From assembly GCA_036346225.1 (NCBI GenBank), contig JARFIW010000453.1:2542001-2606000 (forward strand): a stretch of 64,000 nucleotides of DNA, read 5' to 3'. Origin of the DNA: Platerodrilus igneus. Lineage: Eukaryota; Arthropoda; Insecta; Coleoptera; Lycidae. Position 1 is the first letter of the stretch. Each line of letters starts with the position of its first letter. Below the pieces are notes generated by a model. The model was not told the DNA's origin. It saw only the letters and a program-made list of their open reading frames with translations, and made no database searches. Below, one piece after another: positions 33,724 through 45,627 of this stretch. Position numbers and translations under genes: made by a program.

Positions 33724-34118
33724 ATCTTAAAGATCCTGATGCAAAACTTCGACAATCAGGAGTCGTTTACAGTATTCCCTGTCAAAACTGTGAAGGAAAA
33801 TATGTAGGTCACACATCAAATTGGCTGTCTACTAGATTAGCTTCTCACAAAAGCGACTGCAATAGAAATAAAAAAACATGTGCACTGGCATCTCATGCAA
33901 TTGAAACTGGACACATAATAACCTACGATGGTACTAAAATTATTTATATTGAAGATAATTACAAAAAACGATTGTTTCTGGAAATTATTGCCATTTCTTT
34001 GGAAGAAAACTCTTTCAATAAAAAAACTGATACCCAAAATTTAAGTATCATTTATTCATACCTTTTGGCCATAATTAAAAATGCCAAAAAATCCAAAACC
34101 TTACGTAACTTTAGATGA
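33724..34118 (+). pseudogene. Penelope-like element, intact GIY-YIG endonuclease domain
   Basis: From just after the (TA)n run a single frame stays open to TGA at 34116-34118 (131 codons): SGVVYSIPCQNCEGKYVGHT SNWLSTRLASHKSDC, with the GVVY / YVGHT pair, the Arg of TRLASH and a His-rich ALASHAIETGHIITYD follow-on, then FLEIIAISLEE with the conserved Glu. This is the C-terminal nuclease of Penelope-like elements (GVVY and YVGHT replacing GIY and YIG). No RT precedes it because the copy is 5' truncated at the TA tract. All domain landmarks are intact. It lacks a good Met, so it is a fragment, not a gene. Confidence 0.88.
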
Positions 34119-34720
<602 letters not shown>

Positions 34721-34754
34721 TTACTGCCTCACGTACTGGGCGTTAGTGAAACTT

Positions 34755-34893
34755 TCTAGAAAGATGTTTATTTTTTCTTACAAAGGTCGTGCAGAAGATG
34801 TTGTTTTATCCGTATTAACACATTTGACTTTTGAAGACTTCCGCACTAGCTCTGAACTCTATCTTCAGCGGTTTAGAGAGAATATCAGGGGGG
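34755..34893 (+). pseudogene. Possible LTR-retrotransposon gag fragment
   Basis: One frame gives SYKGRAEDVVLSVLTHLTFE DFRTSSELYLQRFREN, which resembles the capsid block (small residue-rich LxGxA..VL..L..l.f..f...L..RF) of insect LTR-element gags. The match is short and only from pattern memory. Confidence 0.35.
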
Positions 34894-34899
34894 GGGGTC

Positions 34900-35880
34900 G
34901 TTAATTAAATACGGATGGGTAAGGCGCCACTGTACTTAGATAGTGTGTAAAAACAAGAAATATCGCTAAGAAAAATACAGGAGTCTCAACGAGTATATTC
35001 TGTTATAATAATACAAGATTTTGCATTTTTAGATGGTACTACGTTTATCCTAAAAGAAAATAAAATACATAAAATAATAGTAGAGACAGCAATCTCCGCC
35101 TCAAAATAAAATCAATAAATCAGACAGGTTTTGTACGTCTATGATTTCTTTCGTTTGTGTAATAGTGCATGGACACTCTACTTATTAAGTTTATGCACCT
35201 GTGTTTTATATGTAATTCATAGAATCCAGTGATAAGTATGGACAAAATAAATACTATTGCTTAAGTGTTTCCATGAATGTAATTAACCTTGTTTAAATAT
35301 ATGAAGAAATTAAGACTGTTAAGTATGAACACATATATTAACTGAAAATTATTTCTTATTTATTCTGACAGATAATTATTATAAGTTTCTGAATATTCAA
35401 TTAATTTTTATATTTATATTGTTAATCTTAGACAAGTTAAATAAAAAAAGTCTCTAAAGCAAATAGGCACTATAAATGTCATTAACATAATTATGAAATG
35501 TTTTTTTAATAATATTTTTAGAACTGACTCAAAGACTTTATATATAAAAGCAAACTTTGGTACATTTTACAATTCGAAAACCTAGACGGTCTCTATGTAT
35601 CAAACTATATTGACTAGAAAGGATAATAGAGGACTTGGGTGTCGATTTAAATTTTAAGCTGCGAATAACATTAGATAAAATTAAAACCACTCCAAACAAA
35701 CATAAAGAAAGGACTGTTTTCTGTGTTTAACTTTTTATTAAAATTAAGTTTGAATGACTCCATGCTTGGTATTAAATATTTTTAAATCTTGTTATGTATG
35801 TCAGAATAAAAATTTTAAAATAGTATTACATTGCTCTTTATTTACAAAAGGCGGTGACGTTGCCCCGAATTAGCAGTCGT
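34900..35880. other. Mostly unassigned; possible Jockey-type RT end near 35630
   Basis: A G10 run lies at 34888-34897. Around 35627-35800 one frame gives DLGVDLNFKLRITLDKIKTT followed, after shifts, by LFSVFNFLLKLSLNDSMLGI, reminiscent of the region after the RT active site in Jockey-type LINEs. This is weak. Nothing else is recognised. Confidence 0.3.
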
Positions 35881-35884
35881 ACAG

Positions 35885-35995
35885 AGAGGGGTGTGCATGG
35901 GTAGCGGCGCGCATGGGTTGGAATGGGCATGGACAGGGGTGCGCACGGGCAGAGGTGCGCATGGTCAGGGGTGCGCATGGGCTGGGATGTGTCTG
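35885..35995. repeat. GC-rich minisatellite, period ~18 bp
   Basis: Six or so diverged units centred on gcgcatgg / gtgcgcatgg, with strong base-composition contrast to the surrounding AT-rich DNA. Confidence 0.75.
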
Positions 35996-36019
35996 GGCGT
36001 ACACGAGGGAAGCGGATGT

Positions 36020-36610
36020 TAACAGTCACCAAGCATCTAATTCTTTATTTGGCATGGAGTACTTGCCGGCGTATGTATCCGGAGTAAAATATAGGATTTG
36101 TACACGCAGCTTATTAATAAAATTAGTTTATGCAGCAAAGATGACTATCGTAACGTCATCCTGGAAGCATATCAATCTACGCATGGGGGCATAAAAATAT
36201 AGGTCTAAGATAGTTGTATAGATTTTGTAAATTTATTGTATATATTAGTTTTAAGATTCCATAATTTTTAAGTTCTTCTCCCACCTTCCCTTCTTCCAAA
36301 TCCTTCCTGCTTCTATCCTGGTTGACAAAGTATACGTGTTATCTCCACGTGGTGTTCGCGGGACACATCGGTTTTAGATTTTTCGGGAAATGGTCGGTTA
36401 AAGCATATGTCTTAGGTAGCGAAAAAAGGTTCTAAGGATGTAGTTAAATAAAGCTAGGCAAAAATTAGAGATTTGGGTCTTTAAAAGACGTAACTTTGTA
36501 AGGGGTGGTCCTATTTAAAATCTATTTACAGGTTTGGGCTTAATTGAAAAGTCTAATATTAGTTGATACCAAACAAAATATAGTTATCTTAAAAGAGTGA
36601 CTACCCCGCG
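36020..36610 (+). repeat. Repeat set A-B-C without the zinc-finger gene
   Basis: Three blocks occur in the same order as around the zinc-finger gene at 37.8 kb: A (caagcatctaattctttatt at 36028; compare 37668), B (taataaaattagttt at 36115 then acgcatgggggcataaaaat at 36180; compare 38605 and 38668) and C (gttaaagcatatgtcttagg at 36398; compare 39152, then aactttgtaaggggtggtcc near 36490). Here blocks A and B are almost adjacent, so this is the same unit with the coding region deleted. Confidence 0.65.
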
Positions 36611-37645
36611 GATAATAAATACAATATACCGCTTGTCAACAAAAAAAAAGTTGTAAGGAAATTCAAAGACGAATTTAATGGGGATCTAGTATTATAATTT
36701 GTTGGTAGTAGGGCTAAGTCCTACTGTATTGTAAGCGAGAAAGACACGATTAAAAAGATTAAAGGGGTCTTACGAAGTGTAGTTAAGTAAAACCGTGGGT
36801 GCTACAACCTGTAACGAGCATATATTCCCAAAAGGGGTGGGCATGCAACAACGCAACAGTGCGTGGGAGAATAAGAATTCTCTCCAATAAAAAATTTAAG
36901 TTTCCATGTACGTCGCACCAGTCATTGGAAAATGGTAGAAATGTTAAACCTATAAAGGCGATTAGTAATTGTGGTTTAGAAAAATAGTAGTTTTCTTGGA
37001 CTAAATAAAATAGCTTAGACTGATTAATGTATATGGTTACATATTCTCGTACACATCCACAAACATCTGTTTACGTCCACATACGGACATGGCAATGCCG
37101 GTAGTTTTTGTTTAACAAATAGTAGGAAAGATACGTTAGGTGTTAGTGTGTGGAAGCCTATAGGATCGTTGGATTCAAAAAGAACGGTGCGGCGGAATGT
37201 ATGGTGATTTCCGTTAGAATAATCGAAAGTGGTTAATCGATCGTATTAGATGTTTAAATGTGCGGAAGTGTAAAAGCCTAATTAAGAAAAATTTAATTAT
37301 CAGACAAAAAAAAAATGCGCGATGTGCTATACTTTTAAAGAAAGTATAGAATAGTGCATTGCAGCGGTCCTAGCGTTAAAAAAGGCGACTGACTTTTTCA
37401 AGCAACTACAAGAATAGCAGTAGCGCAGAGAAGGGGTATGCATGTATGATACAGCGCACTGTTACTATAAAATATGTTAGTTTACCGGTAGCTCGAACGT
37501 GTAATTGATCACGACTTATATATCGCTCGGAGGTTTAAAAATTCTGAGACCATTGTCGTTTGAAAAATGTTTGGAAATTATCAGAACGGGGGCGGATCAA
37601 AGTATAAGTTAGATGGATAATTGACCGAGTTTTTTGTACCTTTTA
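36611..37645. other. Unassigned stretch between the two repeat sets
   Basis: No recognised gene; a 62-codon ORF at 36799-36987 has no motif I know. Confidence 0.35.
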
Positions 37646-37649
37646 CGAG

Positions 37650-39180
37650 GGAATCGGAAGTTGACAGATATCAAGCATCTAATTCTCTATTTGGGCGATA
37701 TCGAGTACTTACCGGTTCTAAAAATCATTGCGAGCTACCGACCGCTATGCGGAAGATTTGGTTCTAGGAAATGAGCAACCTACGAAAGCACAGAATACTT
37801 GGTATTAATGCTTCGAGTGTCTTCGGCAATCTTCGATTGTTTCCAAAATGTATATAAACCATGGCGCTATCCATGGCAGCTGGTCGAAGAAAAATGTCTC
37901 CGAAAATATTTTTAATTGCAACTCTTGCGGTGCTTCCTATACCGGGAAAAATGCTCTCAAACGACACCCGAACAAATGTCGTGTTGTAACATCGTCCACG
38001 GTTAAGCTTATACATCCATCAGCAACAAAGTACTTAAACTGTGCATCTTGCGGTATTGCTTTTACGAGAATGAATAACTTACTGCGGCACCAGGAAAAAC
38101 AGCATAGTATGTCATTAAGCCGTAAACGTTCAGCTCCGCCAGCTGTTAAAGGGCCTTGTACAAAACAACCATAAATTATGTGTAAAGTATGCAATTTCAA
38201 GATGGAAAAGACTACCTATACCGCACACTTGAGAAGCAACAGACATAAAAATGTAACAGTTACCGCTACTGCCAAAGATGGTGTAGAAATGGCTAGCACA
38301 GCGTTTAACAACCGTATGGCTAGCTATCGCATAAAGAACGCCAGTGTCGACAATGGAGTGTCCGAGTTTCTTTGGAAGCAGATACAGCGGTTTATTCGAT
38401 TACTTAATGAAAAAAGAACACAACATACAGCAATAAAAGTCTATTGCGAACTCTACGGCGTCTACAGAAAAATTAGAAAGGAGACTACCGATGTGAAATC
38501 TTTTAACACAAGAAATATGATTATAACATTTTCTAGTAATCTGGAAAATACGTACGAGGTCTTAAACGAAACCATGTAAACACCAACTTTATACTCGATT
38601 AAATAATAAAATTGGTTTGTCGAGCGAGGACGACAAAAGGCACATCATTTCTAATAGTACAGCAACGTACGCATGGGAGGCATAAATATATAAGATAGTT
38701 GCTATATTTGTATATATTTTATTGTGTTTCCTTGTACAAACAATTAAGGTAGGTCAGTAAACCGTATTAAATTGCTTTTAATTGGGTTGTATTCAGCGTA
38801 CTTTCCCTCTGTAATTAACGTATTTCTTTGGAGAAGATATACACTTTTAAAAACAAATTATACAGCGCTCTCACATGTAATTTAGATAATCCATAATCGT
38901 CAAGAAGTTAGTTTGGGAAACGAATTGTATTTTCCAAGTACATATTTAGCATTGTGTATATAATTATGTTATGACGTGCTTAGTAATTAAAAATGTTAAA
39001 CTAGAAAATTGATAACTGTTTATAATTTTAAAAGTCATGGTTTTGAATATTTTAAAACAGTACACTACCGTTTGAAATTGGTTTTAAATATTAAACACTT
39101 ATGGCTTATAAAGGGCTCATTTCTAAAACCCCCGGGGTTTTATATTTTTGGAGATGGTTAGTTAAAGCATATGTCATAGA
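37650..39180 (+). repeat. Repeat set A-B-C that carries the zinc-finger gene
   Basis: Block A at 37655-37720, the gene at 37848-38579, block B (its 3' UTR and polyadenylation region) at 38600-38740, and the start of block C from about 39110. It is the gene-bearing counterpart of 36020-36610. Confidence 0.65.
37848..38579 (+). pseudogene. Three-zinc-finger protein of a virus/Polinton-associated insect family (one internal stop)
   Basis: One frame runs from ATG 37848 to TAA 38577-38579 with a single internal TAA at 38172-38174. It holds three fingers: a C2HC one (CNSCGASYTGKNALKRHPNK, then C), a C2H2 one (CASCGIAFTRMNNLLRHQEK, then QH) and, after the stop, CKVCNFKMEKTTYTAHLRSN then RH. A domain follows containing LWKQIQRFIRLLNEKRTQHT AIKVYCELYGVYRK and DVKSFNTRNMI. 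From memory, this HTAIK..ELYG / KSFNT signature opens large proteins next to or fused to type B DNA polymerases in virus- or Polinton-derived insect DNA; here the protein ends soon after it, with AATAAA at about 38605. The internal stop means either decay, readthrough or a two-part gene. The function is unknown; nucleic-acid binding by the fingers is inferred. TATATAA overlaps the proposed start, so translation might begin later. Confidence 0.6.
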
Positions 39181-39990
39181 TGACCAAAAAAAAATAAGAG
39201 GTTTGGGAGTTTTAAAGTGTAACTTTGTAAGGGGTGATCGGATTTTAAATCTGTTTACAGATTCGGATTCTGCGTAAAATTCTAGACTAATTTGATGTAT
39301 CGCGTGGTTAAGAAAATTTATAAAGACGATCAGAAATCGCTGCTGCTGGTAAAAAATTTTACAATAAGAGTAGCTCCCTGGGGGATCTAAAAAATTCTTA
39401 GAGATTCGGGTAGCTGAGAAAAATCTAATATTAATTGATTCCAAACAATATAGATTTATCTCGTGGGAGGAAATTTGTAGAAAGATTTATCTCGTAAAGG
39501 GCATATGTGTAAAACGGCAAGGGTGGTCTTATATTAAATCTGTTTTCAGATTCTGATTCTGCATAAAATTTTAGACTAATTTGATGTGTCGCATGTGGAA
39601 AAAGATTTATCTCGTAGAGAGCATATGTGTAAAACGGCAAGGGGTGGTCCTATATTAAATTTGTTTTTAGATTCTGATTCTGCATAAAATTCTAGATTAA
39701 TTTGATGTGTCGCATGGTTAAAAAATTTATAAGAACGGTCAGAAATCGCTACCGGTAAAAAATCTTAAAGTGAGGGTAGCTCCCTGGGGAATGATGCTAT
39801 CTAAAAAATTCCTAGAGATTCGGGTAGCTAAAAAAATTTATAAGAACGGTTAGAAATCGCTGTTGGTAAAAAATCTTAAAATAAGGGTAGCTCCCTGGGG
39901 GATGATGCAATCTAAAAAATTCCTAGAGATTCGGGTAGTTGTGAAAAATCTAATATTAATTCATACCAAACAATATAGATTTATCTCGTG
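39181..39990. repeat. Mosaic tandem repeats (two unit types)
   Basis: Unit X (~105-110 bp; agaaatcgct..ggtaaaaaat..agctccctggg..attcctagagattcgggta) occurs at about 39312-39420, 39722-39830 and 39834-39940. Unit Y (~115 bp; gatttatctcgta..gcatatgtgtaaaacggcaa..gattctgattctgcataaaa) occurs at about 39481-39596 and 39602-39720, with a partial copy from 39229. The ORFs on the minus strand here are these repeats, not genes. Confidence 0.85.
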
Positions 39991-40309
39991 GGTGCGGTGC
40001 CAATAGGCACCGAGAAGTATCTCGAAAATTTTAAGGGTTAGGTTATCGATTTTTTAGGGTAGGGATGGTTGGGGTAAAAATCCCACAAGGAGGTCCACAA
40101 GGAGGTGATTCATCTTCACACAAAGAGTAGATTCATCTCCACAAATTCCTCCTTATGGGAATTTACTTGTAAATTTGGTCCAAATGTGTGTGGAAATGAG
40201 GATGCTGGTGGAAATGAGGCGCAGTCGTCCCCATAACCATCTACTCCCCGACTTGTCCAAAAGTAAGATGTATCTTTTTCAACAATTCAATGGCTATTTC
40301 TTTTGTCAG
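39991..40309. other. Short direct repeats, no gene
   Basis: Contains repeated aaggaggt and attcatctccacaa-type phrases at 40085-40165; nothing coding is recognised. Confidence 0.4.
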
Positions 40310-42500
40310 CACTAAAAACAACGTAACAAGAGAAAAAAACTGTAGAAGCTACCCAGAGGCAGATATAAACACTGACCACAACTTCGTAATTATGAAGGCC
40401 GCTCCTAAATTAAAGAATTTGATACAACAGTACAGAAAAAAAGACATTTTGACTTTGAGAAACTAAAAGATAAAGTTATCACGAACGATTTGAAAAAAGT
40501 CAAATGAATTGCTAAAAGATATCGGGAAAATTTCGGATACTAAGGAAGTAGAAACAGAACGGAGTAAAATTAAATCCAAGTTAGACATGGCGGCCAGAAA
40601 TATTCTAGGGTATGCACAAAAAAGGAAACATGGATAACAAAGGATATCCTGATCTTGATAGAAAAAATACGAAAATGCAGAAGCATACCAAAGGAGTAGG
40701 AATACAGAGATACAAAGCCATGACATGGGAAATTATTCGCAAATACATGAAAACTGAAAACAATGGATTGATGAAAGGTGCAAAGAGGTACAAACTAAGA
40801 TGAAAGTAGGAAAGACAGTTGAAGCATATAAACTAATTAGAATGAGTTTTAGGGATATAAAACCGAATAGCAAAAATATAAGCGGCGCAGAAGGAGACAT
40901 CATTATAGAAAATGTAGAGAAAGTGGTGAAATGGCAAGAATATATAGGGAATTTATATGCAGGGCAGGAACCAACAGCAATAGAACAGAAATCAGACATT
41001 GAAAAGGATGATTTGGAATTTCCTATACTATGGATGAGTTTGAATTAGCGATAAAGGGTCTGAAAGATACTAAAGCACCGGGTGTCGATAAGGTGCAAGC
41101 AGAAACTCTAAAAGCCGCTGGGTCAGTAGCAGAACGTCTTTTTCAACTTGTAAGCTATTTGCATTAGACAGGAGAGATACCAAAAATTTTAAACGTAACA
41201 TCGTAGTCACAATACCAAAAAAGAGGTGCAGATATGTGAAAGTGTTCGAGCAATAAGTTTGACAGCACACGTGTTAAAAGTAGTAACTGGAATTGTACAA
41301 AAACGAATGGAAAACGGGTTGAGGAAGTACTAGGAGATTATCAATTTCTGTTTACTCGAAATAGAGGGCACGCGGGAGGCTATTTTAGCTCTGTGGCTGA
41401 TAATGGAGAAGACAATAGAAAAAGGAGAAAGCGTGTATATAGAATTTGTAGATCTGGAAAAAGCATTCGACAATGGATGATAGAAATTTTTTTTCGAAAT
41501 ACTCATAGAGATTGGAATGTGCTTTAGGGATAGATGAATAGTACATAACTTATACAATGAGCAAACAGGGGTAATAGAATTAGAGAGAGAACATAGAGAG
41601 GTAAATATTAGTAAAGGGGCCAAACAGGGATATGTCCTTTCTCCGTTAATTTTTAACTTTTACATCAAAGGGACAATGAATACTGTCAAATGCAGGAAGA
41701 CATTATACAGGGACACAAAATTGATATGCTTAGATTTGCAGACGATATAGTGGTATTAGCATCTAGCAAGGAGGAGTGGGGATTTCAAGAAAATGTGTAG
41801 GCTAGCTCAGAATAGAAATGAATGGAGGTATGCGTCCAACCAGTTGCAAAACGGAAAACCTAATGGCAAAAAGACAATAATTGTAGTTAAACCTGATGAT
41901 TATTTTAAACAACTACAGGTGTTGGTTTTTCAATATTCTTAACAAATGTTGATAGCGCGAAAGGGTTTATTGGAAAACTATTCATTCGCAAATGTCTAAG
42001 TGTTGGGGTTTACTTTGCCCTTTCTCATACCACTGAATATCGGTGAATTAAGGTATATATCTAGAAAACAATAGAAGGAGAACGAAGATATATCTAGGCT
42101 GTGGAAATTTCAGAGAAATGTGTAGGCTAGCTCAGAATAAAAATCAATGGAATGCGGTGCTTCAAATGTATGATGATGATAGCATTGACACACAGAGTTA
42201 ATAACAAAGTGATTCTAGAAATAGTAAGAGAAGAATGATATCTGTAGAAAGCAAAAAAAAATGGTAGAAGTAGAAGGAGATGACACGTTTTAAGGCATTT
42301 GGGGGATATTGCGAGATATATTACAGGCAGAGATTTTAAAAAGGAGAGTTAGAATAGAAGTTGACCTGGAACAGACATTGTGCGCAGATAGTGATAGCTG
42401 TAGGCTATGAGAATTTCAGAGAAATGTGTAGATTAACTCAAAATAGGAAATAACGAAGGTACGCGTCTAACCAGTTCCAAGGCGGAAGACCCAATGATGA
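40310..42500 (+). pseudogene. RTE-like LINE copy, internally deleted
   Basis: It follows the ORF of the LINE at 46.6-49.7 kb from the end of the endonuclease (CRSYPEADINTDHNFVIMKA near 40342) through the linker (KVGKTVEAYKLIRMSFRDIK near 40803) and RT start (GSVAERLFQLVSYLH-like near 41125) to LRFADDIVVLASSKEE near 41730-41778. There about 0.7 kb is deleted and the sequence jumps to the ORF tail (MCRLAQNRNEWRYASNQLQN at 41800). UTR sequence follows to ~42080, then another partial ORF tail and a very decayed RT C-terminus to ~42490. Many stops and shifts make it non-functional. Confidence 0.85.
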
Positions 42501-42879
42501 AGAACATATATTAATTAATCATTAAACATTAACACACAATAGTGTGCTTGCAAAACCCCGCTTAGAAACCAACTGTTCCTTGTTGTGGCAGTCCTAATTT
42601 ATTGTAGACATGATGTATCACAGACATATACTAGAGACTAGACTGACACAACAACAGAAGCACTATTTAATTATACAATATAACACATACATCAATCTTT
42701 CCGGATACACGAAGTTATTATTTTCTTTTGTTTCACAATGGAGATCACTGTAATACAACTAAACATAGTACCTTAAATAAACTAATATTCTAATTGATAA
42801 TCATTAATCTATTTGGTTATCTGCAAATGTATCGGATTAGTATCATCAGTTGTGGTTACAACTGAATGTTTGACTAAAT
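42501..42879. other. Unassigned, perhaps 3' LTR of the old Ty3/gypsy relic
   Basis: No ORF. It contains a short palindrome (cacacaatagtgtgc at 42533). Its position downstream of the relic's integrase would suit an LTR, but no second copy was found in the window. Confidence 0.3.
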
Positions 42880-45625
42880 TTTCATTTTCTTTTCTTCATC
42901 AGACTCCATTATTATTTGGACTTGGTATAAAATGAGTGGTGGTTCTACACAGTATAGTGCTTTTATGATCTGTTACAAGATAAGATCTGGGTTCTGTAGT
43001 GGGCTTTGTTCCACGGCCAGGAACCTATTCTTTTTGTTTACTTTTGATTACTATATTTTCATTTAGTTCACATAGATATTCAGCCTGCCATGCAGTTTTA
43101 TCATAATACGTTCTATATTTATTTTCGGTATTCTTAATTTTGATTGGAATATCTTCCTGAATATTCGATTGTAATTTTTTTTTATGCAATAAATGCGACA
43201 TCATTAATTCAGAAGGTGAAGATTTCAGACAAGGTATTGGAGTACTTTGCTATTTAGGTGGTGCAATAAAATCTTTTCCCACTTCTATTTTCTTTCTCAA
43301 TATTTCTTTTGCTGTATATACAGCGTTTTCATTAGCATTATTACTTTTTGGAGATTCGTTCTTGTTGTAATACATAATACATTTGAAATTCTAGTCATTA
43401 TAAAAGTGTTTGAAGTCATACGACCTAAAAGATCAATATCCGGTATAACGTGTTTAGGTATACTAGGAATTCAGAACGACTCTTTCAATTTCCACGTTAC
43501 TTCAGTTGTTATTTTATTACTTCATTTTGATATATCTATTATATTTCGAATACTAATCGATAGACATTGACTAATCATTATCTTGATATGTCAAGATATC
43601 AACAGCTAGTTTTCAGATAGTAGGTACATGATGAAGTGGTGGTGGACTTTTCCTATTATAAGATCTATCTTTTACACATATTTTGCATTTATTTCCTAAA
43701 AATTCAATGTCTAGACAGTCCTGGCCAATAAAATACATTTTTTGCTCTCATTATGCTTGTAGTAATTTCTATATGATTTTCATGTTATAAATTTAAAATA
43801 GTTTGTTTTAAACTAGCCGGTATAACTATTTGACTTTGATAATAAACAATACCATCCTCTACAGTTATACCAGTCTAAGAAAAGACATAATACTGTTATA
43901 TACTGTTTTCAACATATTTGAACTCTGGTCACCTTTGTTGGTAATAGGTTTTAATTTTATTCAACTCACAATCAGCATCAGTGACTGTTTTTAATATTAC
44001 ACTATATTTATTGAAATTTTCAGTATAACGATTAGCACTTGTTACGTGCCAATTGGCACTTAAACATTGTTTTAGGTTAAGTTTGATGTGCGGAGGTTTC
44101 GCGCCATAATTTCAAAAGACGCGGTGCGCGGACTTTTCAAAAGACTAGGCGCGTACTTCCGGTACGTTACAGTGCGTCTGCGCCAGATCGCGCGACGCGA
44201 GAGGGTTGAACGAATAACTTCGCGCCGACGTGAAAAAGACAAAGAGTGGGGACAAAGTGGTGAGAGGTTTCCGTGACGCTCTCAAACGTGGCTTTTTGCC
44301 TGAAACTATCGAGTGGAGTGGACGCTTTGAGGTATCGTATCGTGCTTATCTTATCTATGTAGATTTCCTTTGCCTAATTGTCTTTGTTTGTTGCCTTATA
44401 CCTGGTATTCCCGTCATTCCCTGCATAGGTAGGTAATCTGCAACCTAGGCGAACCGTACTTCACGACCCTGGACGACGAACTCATGATTGCCTTAGCTGG
44501 CCGGAGCGCTTGAAGGAGCGTGGCAGGAGTCACCATCTTTAACTACCGTAAAAAGGGCCAGCATGCCGCCCTTATGGATGTGCTGACGCCGTCTTAACCT
44601 ACCCCGAAGGACGATTGGCGTACTTCGTGAAAATCTGGACCTATCATGTGAGTAAATTCTGTATTATTTATTGCCTTAATTTTGTGTAAATTTTCCGATT
44701 ATGGCGCAATATAATATTGTGCAGTGGTGACGTCATTGGCAGTTGGCTGCGCGGAATCTGTAATAACGTTAGTGCTGCCCTCCGCGAGTGGCGTCGCTTG
44801 CTTTTTCAACGCGCTTGCGCGATGTATTATCGACTTTGTAACTGTAATTATCGACTCTTTAATTGTAAGATTTATCGATTTTTAAAGCGTAATATACTAT
44901 GCACATGACCTAAATTTAGCTCATCTTTAAAGGTCTCAGGTAGGTAGTTCCGTGATAATTCAGCTAAATAAATTTTCTTTTCAGGTAAGTATTTAAGTTC
45001 AATATCGTAACTTAATAATTTCAAATCAAAAACTAGGCTTAGTATTAGTAATTCTTTTTCAATATGAGAATAACCTATTTCCGTAGGGGTTATGCTTCTC
45101 TAGATGCAAATGAAGATCAGGTTTTTATTTTGTAAGAGGCAACAACCTAACCCATTTCTAGATGCATTACACTTGATATCTTGCTTTTTAGAATCAAAAT
45201 GATTTAATACCAGTAGACTTGCAATTACTTTTTTTAATTTGTTTAAACATTCTTTATGTTTTTTAGTACACACAAGAATTGAATAATTTTTAAGTAATTC
45301 TCTGAAGCAACTTGTTAATTGTGCCATATTTGGTAAAATTCTAAGTAATCTATCATACCTAATATACTTTGTAGTTCTTTTGATTTGTAGGTTCCCGCAA
45401 CTTTAAAATTACTTCTACTTTATCACTGTCAGGAGTGACGCCATTTTCATTAAAAATATGGCCCAAAAATTTAATTTTACTTTGTTTATACTGCAATTTG
45501 TTAGCATCAAATTTAACAGAACTTTCCTTTGCACGTTCTAGTATATGTTATAATAATATATCATGTTCTTCTTAAGTTTCAGTTGAAATTAATATATCAC
45601 CAAGGTAAATTAATGTCATTTGAAG
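42880..45625 (-). pseudogene. Old Ty3/gypsy pol relic: RT end, RNase H, integrase
   Basis: Reading leftward from 45625: IYLGDILISTET (RT YLDD region, decayed), KQSKIKFLGHIFNENGVTPD and LQSILGMIDYL near 45360-45500, then ASLLVLNHFDSKKQDIKCNA SRNGLGCCLLQ (start of RNase H, 45110-45230), IEKELLILS-like and SYDIELKYLPEKKIYLAELS (RNase H end) near 44950. After an insertion at 44042-44905, pre-integrase (TVEDGIVYYQSQIVIPASLK) and integrase zinc-domain remnants (ENHIEITTSIMRAKNVFYWP) follow near 43730-43860. Decayed integrase C-terminus lies at 42950-43250 (TENKYRTYYDKTAWQAEY). Many stops and frame changes are present. It continues upstream at 50034-50620, beyond the inserted LINE. Confidence 0.8.
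44042..44905. other. GC-rich insertion in the Ty3/gypsy relic, possibly a solo LTR
   Basis: The relic's pol reading is continuous on both sides but not across this ~860-bp block. It starts near tgttacgtgccaattggcac, is much richer in CpG (gcgcggac, cgcgacgcgag) than its surroundings, and ends near atatactatgca, compatible with TG..CA LTR ends. Target duplication is not clear. ORFs of 62-68 codons inside have no recognised domain. Confidence 0.4.
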
Positions 45626-45627
45626 CT

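Noticed and set aside
39106..39640. Minus ORFs containing repeated FYAESES / YTYALYEINL
   Set aside because: They translate the tandem X and Y units and show no independent coding signal.
39181..39990. CRISPR-like array
   Set aside because: Units are ~110 bp, contiguous and diverged, in a eukaryotic TE-rich context; no short repeats with unique spacers.
44088..44908. Plus-strand ORFs of 62-68 codons in the CpG-rich insert
   Set aside because: No known motif; Arg-rich composition follows from the GC-rich sequence.
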